Source of the DNA: an uncultured Tateyamaria sp.
Lineage (GTDB): Bacteria; Pseudomonadota; Alphaproteobacteria; Rhodobacterales; Rhodobacteraceae
Assembly (NCBI RefSeq): GCF_947503705.1
Contig: NZ_CANNES010000010.1
Span: 1-64,000, forward strand
Length of the DNA stretch: 64,000 nt
Direction: 5' to 3'
This document shows positions 62,215 to 64,000 of the stretch, piece by piece (position 1 is the stretch's first letter; each line of letters opens with the position of its first letter). The notes below the pieces were generated by a model that was not told where the DNA came from, made no database searches, and saw only the letters and a program-made list of their open reading frames with translations. The translations under genes and the position numbers were made by a program.

Positions 62215-62882
62215 TGGTCCGGATCGACGCCGCTTTGCCATTTGCGTTTGGCTTTGATCCGGCGGCGACGGCGCTTGTGGTTATCGACATGCAGCGCGAT
62301 TTTATCGAGCCAAGCGGTTTCGGCGAAACGCTGGGCAATGATGTCTCATTGCTGCAAGCCATTGTGCCGACCACAGCGGCGATGTTGGCGTTCTGCCGTG
62401 CCAAAGGCATGACAGTGATCCACACCCGAGAATGCCACCGCCCTGACCTGTCCGACCTGCCGTCGTCGAAACGCGACCGGGGCACCCCCCGTCTGCGTAT
62501 CGGAGATCACGGCCCGATGGGGCGTATTTTGGTGGCGGGGGAAGAAGGCGCCGAAATCATTCCGGAACTTGCCCCGATCACAGGTGAGTTGGTCATCGAC
62601 AAACCTGGCAAGGGCGCATTTTATGCCACGTCCCTCGCCGAATATCTCGCGGAAAACAGGATCTCCAAACTGATCCTGGCGGGCGTCACCACTGAAGTCT
62701 GTGTGCAAACCACGATGCGTGAGGCCAATGATCGTGGCTATGACTGCCTGTTGATCGAGGACGCGACCGAAAGCTACTTTCCTGAGTTCAAGCGTGTCAC
62801 GTTGGAAATGATCCGCGCGCAAGGTGGCATTGTGGGTTGGACCGCCCGTTTCGCACAACTGGAAAGGGCCTGGCATGACTGA
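62214..62882 (+). CDS. Isochorismatase-family cysteine hydrolase, second of the biuret operon
   Basis: 222 residues, clearly paralogous to the BiuH protein: [52 protein letters not shown] and [19 protein letters not shown], with Asp, Lys and Cys of the triad in place. It lacks the [10 protein letters not shown] region of BiuH (reads [10 protein letters not shown]), suggesting a different ureide or amide, perhaps ureidoacrylate-like (RutB) or triuret-like. ATG 62214 overlaps the ATPase stop (TGATG) with GGGAGG nine bases before; GTG 62211 is an alternative. Confidence 0.83.
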   Translation: MVRIDAALPFAFGFDPAATALVVIDMQRDFIEPSGFGETLGNDVSLLQAIVPTTAAMLAFCRAKGMTVIHTRECHRPDLSDLPSSKRDRGTPRLRIGDHGPMGRILVAGEEGAEIIPELAPITGELVIDKPGKGAFYATSLAEYLAENRISKLILAGVTTEVCVQTTMREANDRGYDCLLIEDATESYFPEFKRVTLEMIRAQGGIVGWTARFAQLERAWHD

Positions 62883-63207
62883 TCCTCTGTCTATACCGGA
62901 CTTGGCCACCCAATTTGCGAGTCTTGCATTTGAACCGTTCAGAGACGGCGTCGACATTCACTACATGAAAGAAGGCGCGCCTGCCGTGGCGCTTTTGAGA
63001 TATGCACCCGGAGCACGTGTTCCGAAGCATCGGCATACCGGGCTGGAAACAATCCTTGTGCTGGAGGGTGCGCAATCGGACGAGCGCGGCACATATCCAA
63101 CCGGATCATTTATCCTGAACCCGGAAGGCAGCGTGCATTCCGTTTGGTCAGACTCCGGCTGTGTCGTTTTGATCCAATGGGAGCGCCCGGTCGAAATTCT
63201 TGAGTGA
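62875..63207 (+). CDS. Small cupin-domain protein
   Basis: A 110-residue single-domain cupin: [56 protein letters not shown], with histidines of the metal site in KHRHTG, a Glu in LETILVL and a His in SVHSVW, as in ChrR/anti-sigma-type cupins. It overlaps the hydrolase gene by 8 bases. It may be an enzyme or a small-molecule sensor for the operon; no function is proven. Confidence 0.8.
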   Translation: MTDPLSIPDLATQFASLAFEPFRDGVDIHYMKEGAPAVALLRYAPGARVPKHRHTGLETILVLEGAQSDERGTYPTGSFILNPEGSVHSVWSDSGCVVLIQWERPVEILE

Positions 63208-63558
63208 GACGAAATGGGGAGCAGGCAAGTGTAGGGCGAGTGAACTCGCGCCCGTCACCTAGCGGTGGTTTTGTGCGGGTGATGCTTGATCAAACAGCAG
63301 GCTGAAATAACCGCTACAACCTTATCGGTTTTTCAGATCTGGCAGGTGGTGATCCCAAACAGGCACTGCACATGCATAGCTTCAAATCGGGAACAGGATT
63401 CCAGACCGCGCGTTCTCAAGCCGCGCATCCAGATGTCTGAACCGAACACCGCCGCTTGCTATTTTCGCTTTCGCGAGGGCTGGACCGCCCCAATTTCTGT
63501 GCAGTATATGAGCCGGGTGGACGCCCAAGCCGGTTCGCGGACGATCGGAGATCAAAGA
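63208..63558. other. Intergenic region before dusA
   Basis: About 350 bp without a credible gene. An imperfect hairpin (GGGCGAG ... CTCGCGCCC, 63234-63253, one bulged G) 26 bp after the cupin stop may end the biuret operon transcript. The rest should hold the dusA promoter; I see no clear box. Confidence 0.5.
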
Positions 63559-64000
63559 ATGCCCAACCACGCAGCCACTATGGCAGCGAGACTGTCCGTC
63601 GCTCCTATGATGGACTGGACAGACCGGCATTGCCGTTACATGCACCGCCTGCTCAGTCGGCGCAGCCTGCTTTATACCGAGATGGTAACTGCTCCTGCAT
63701 TGGTCCGCGGCGGAGCCTTGCACTTGCTCGATCATGATCCGGCCGAGCAACCTGTAGCCCTGCAACTCGGCGGATCGGACCCGGCAGAGTTGGCGCAAGC
63801 AGCACGTCTGGGCGAAAAGGCGGGCTATCCTGAAATCAACCTCAATTGTGGCTGCCCGTCTGACCGGGTGCAATCAGGCACTTTTGGTGCGGTCTTGATG
63901 CGCGACGCGGGCCTTGTGGCCGATTGCGTCGCGGCGATGCGCGCAGCCGTCGATGCCGAGATCACAGTGAAATGCCGGATCGGCGTTGATGACCAAATCG
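63559..64000 (+). CDS. dusA: tRNA-dihydrouridine synthase A, 5' part (cut by window end)
   Basis: The frame from ATG 63559 stays open to the end of the window (147 codons). It encodes [22 protein letters not shown] (FMN-binding start of Dus), [54 protein letters not shown] with the catalytic cysteine in the NCGCPS motif, and [10 protein letters not shown], the DusA-specific strand. DusA reduces U20/U20a in the D-loop of tRNA with NADPH. The C-terminal half lies beyond the window. Confidence 0.93.
   Translation, partial: MPNHAATMAARLSVAPMMDWTDRHCRYMHRLLSRRSLLYTEMVTAPALVRGGALHLLDHDPAEQPVALQLGGSDPAELAQAARLGEKAGYPEINLNCGCPSDRVQSGTFGAVLMRDAGLVADCVAAMRAAVDAEITVKCRIGVDDQI

Noticed and set aside
1-64000. 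CRISPR arrays, complete insertion sequences, rRNA operons or a prophage
   Set aside because: No regular spaced repeats, transposase or integrase genes, rRNA sequences or phage structural genes were seen; only the degraded mobilization module suggests mobility.

Overview
The window looks like a chromosome or large-replicon segment of a marine-type alphaproteobacterium of the Roseobacter/Rhodobacterales group. The grounds are high GC, a DctPQM TRAP transporter, a cobalamin-riboswitch/DUF1636/BtuFCD locus, imelysin-DUF1111-DUF1513 iron genes led by hemP, a tandem glycine riboswitch before gcvTHP, a MobC/relaxase mobilization module, and tight ATGA/GTGA translational coupling. This placement comes from family recognition only; no database search was run.

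Layout. 0.2-3 kb: a leftward TRAP transporter. 3.1-8.9 kb: a rightward block of small redox and detoxification genes (SnoaL-like DUF1348, PNPOx-like, AraC regulator, one-TM protein, exported isochorismatase-fold protein, YHS protein, AzoR-carboxymuconolactone-decarboxylase fusion). Two nearly identical 40-bp elements precede its two halves. 9.2-12.6 kb: a degraded mobilization module (frameshifted relaxase-helicase, MobC-like protein) ending at a tRNA 3'-end remnant. 12.7-18 kb: a methyltransferase, then a cobalamin riboswitch and a B12-type ABC importer. 18-22.7 kb: a leftward iron operon with two damaged members. 23-30 kb: LysR, TauE, class I fumarase/tartrate dehydratase alpha and beta, an isochorismatase-fold hydrolase and a complete succinate dehydrogenase/fumarate reductase-like complex. 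30-41 kb: nitroreductase, alcohol dehydrogenase, 2OG-Fe(II) oxygenase, MFS exporter, glycine cleavage system, LysR and fatty acid hydroxylase. 41-44.6 kb: MarR and a two-subunit molybdenum hydroxylase (IorAB-like).

44.7-63.2 kb is the most interesting part: a nitrogen-compound catabolic island. A cobalt-type nitrile hydratase/thiocyanate hydrolase-like enzyme with a split beta subunit (gene order as in scnBAC) is followed by an amidase. A leftward operon encodes a peptide-type ABC importer, allophanate hydrolase (AtzF) and a RidA protein. A rightward operon encodes a BMP-type ABC importer, formamidase (AmiF), a biuret hydrolase (BiuH) whose catalytic residues match the family, a second cysteine hydrolase and a cupin. 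A LysR gene sits between the two ABC operons. All three operons carry the same promoter element, CGGTGCA-N5-TGCACCG (T-N11-A) followed after exactly 13 bp by ATAGCA, so I infer one LysR regulon. Biologically this would funnel nitriles or cyano compounds, amides, formamide and biuret to ammonia and CO2. The window ends inside dusA.

Three genes (relaxase, DUF1513, one imelysin) look broken. Two of the breaks are single-base indels in homopolymers, so sequencing error must be excluded first.
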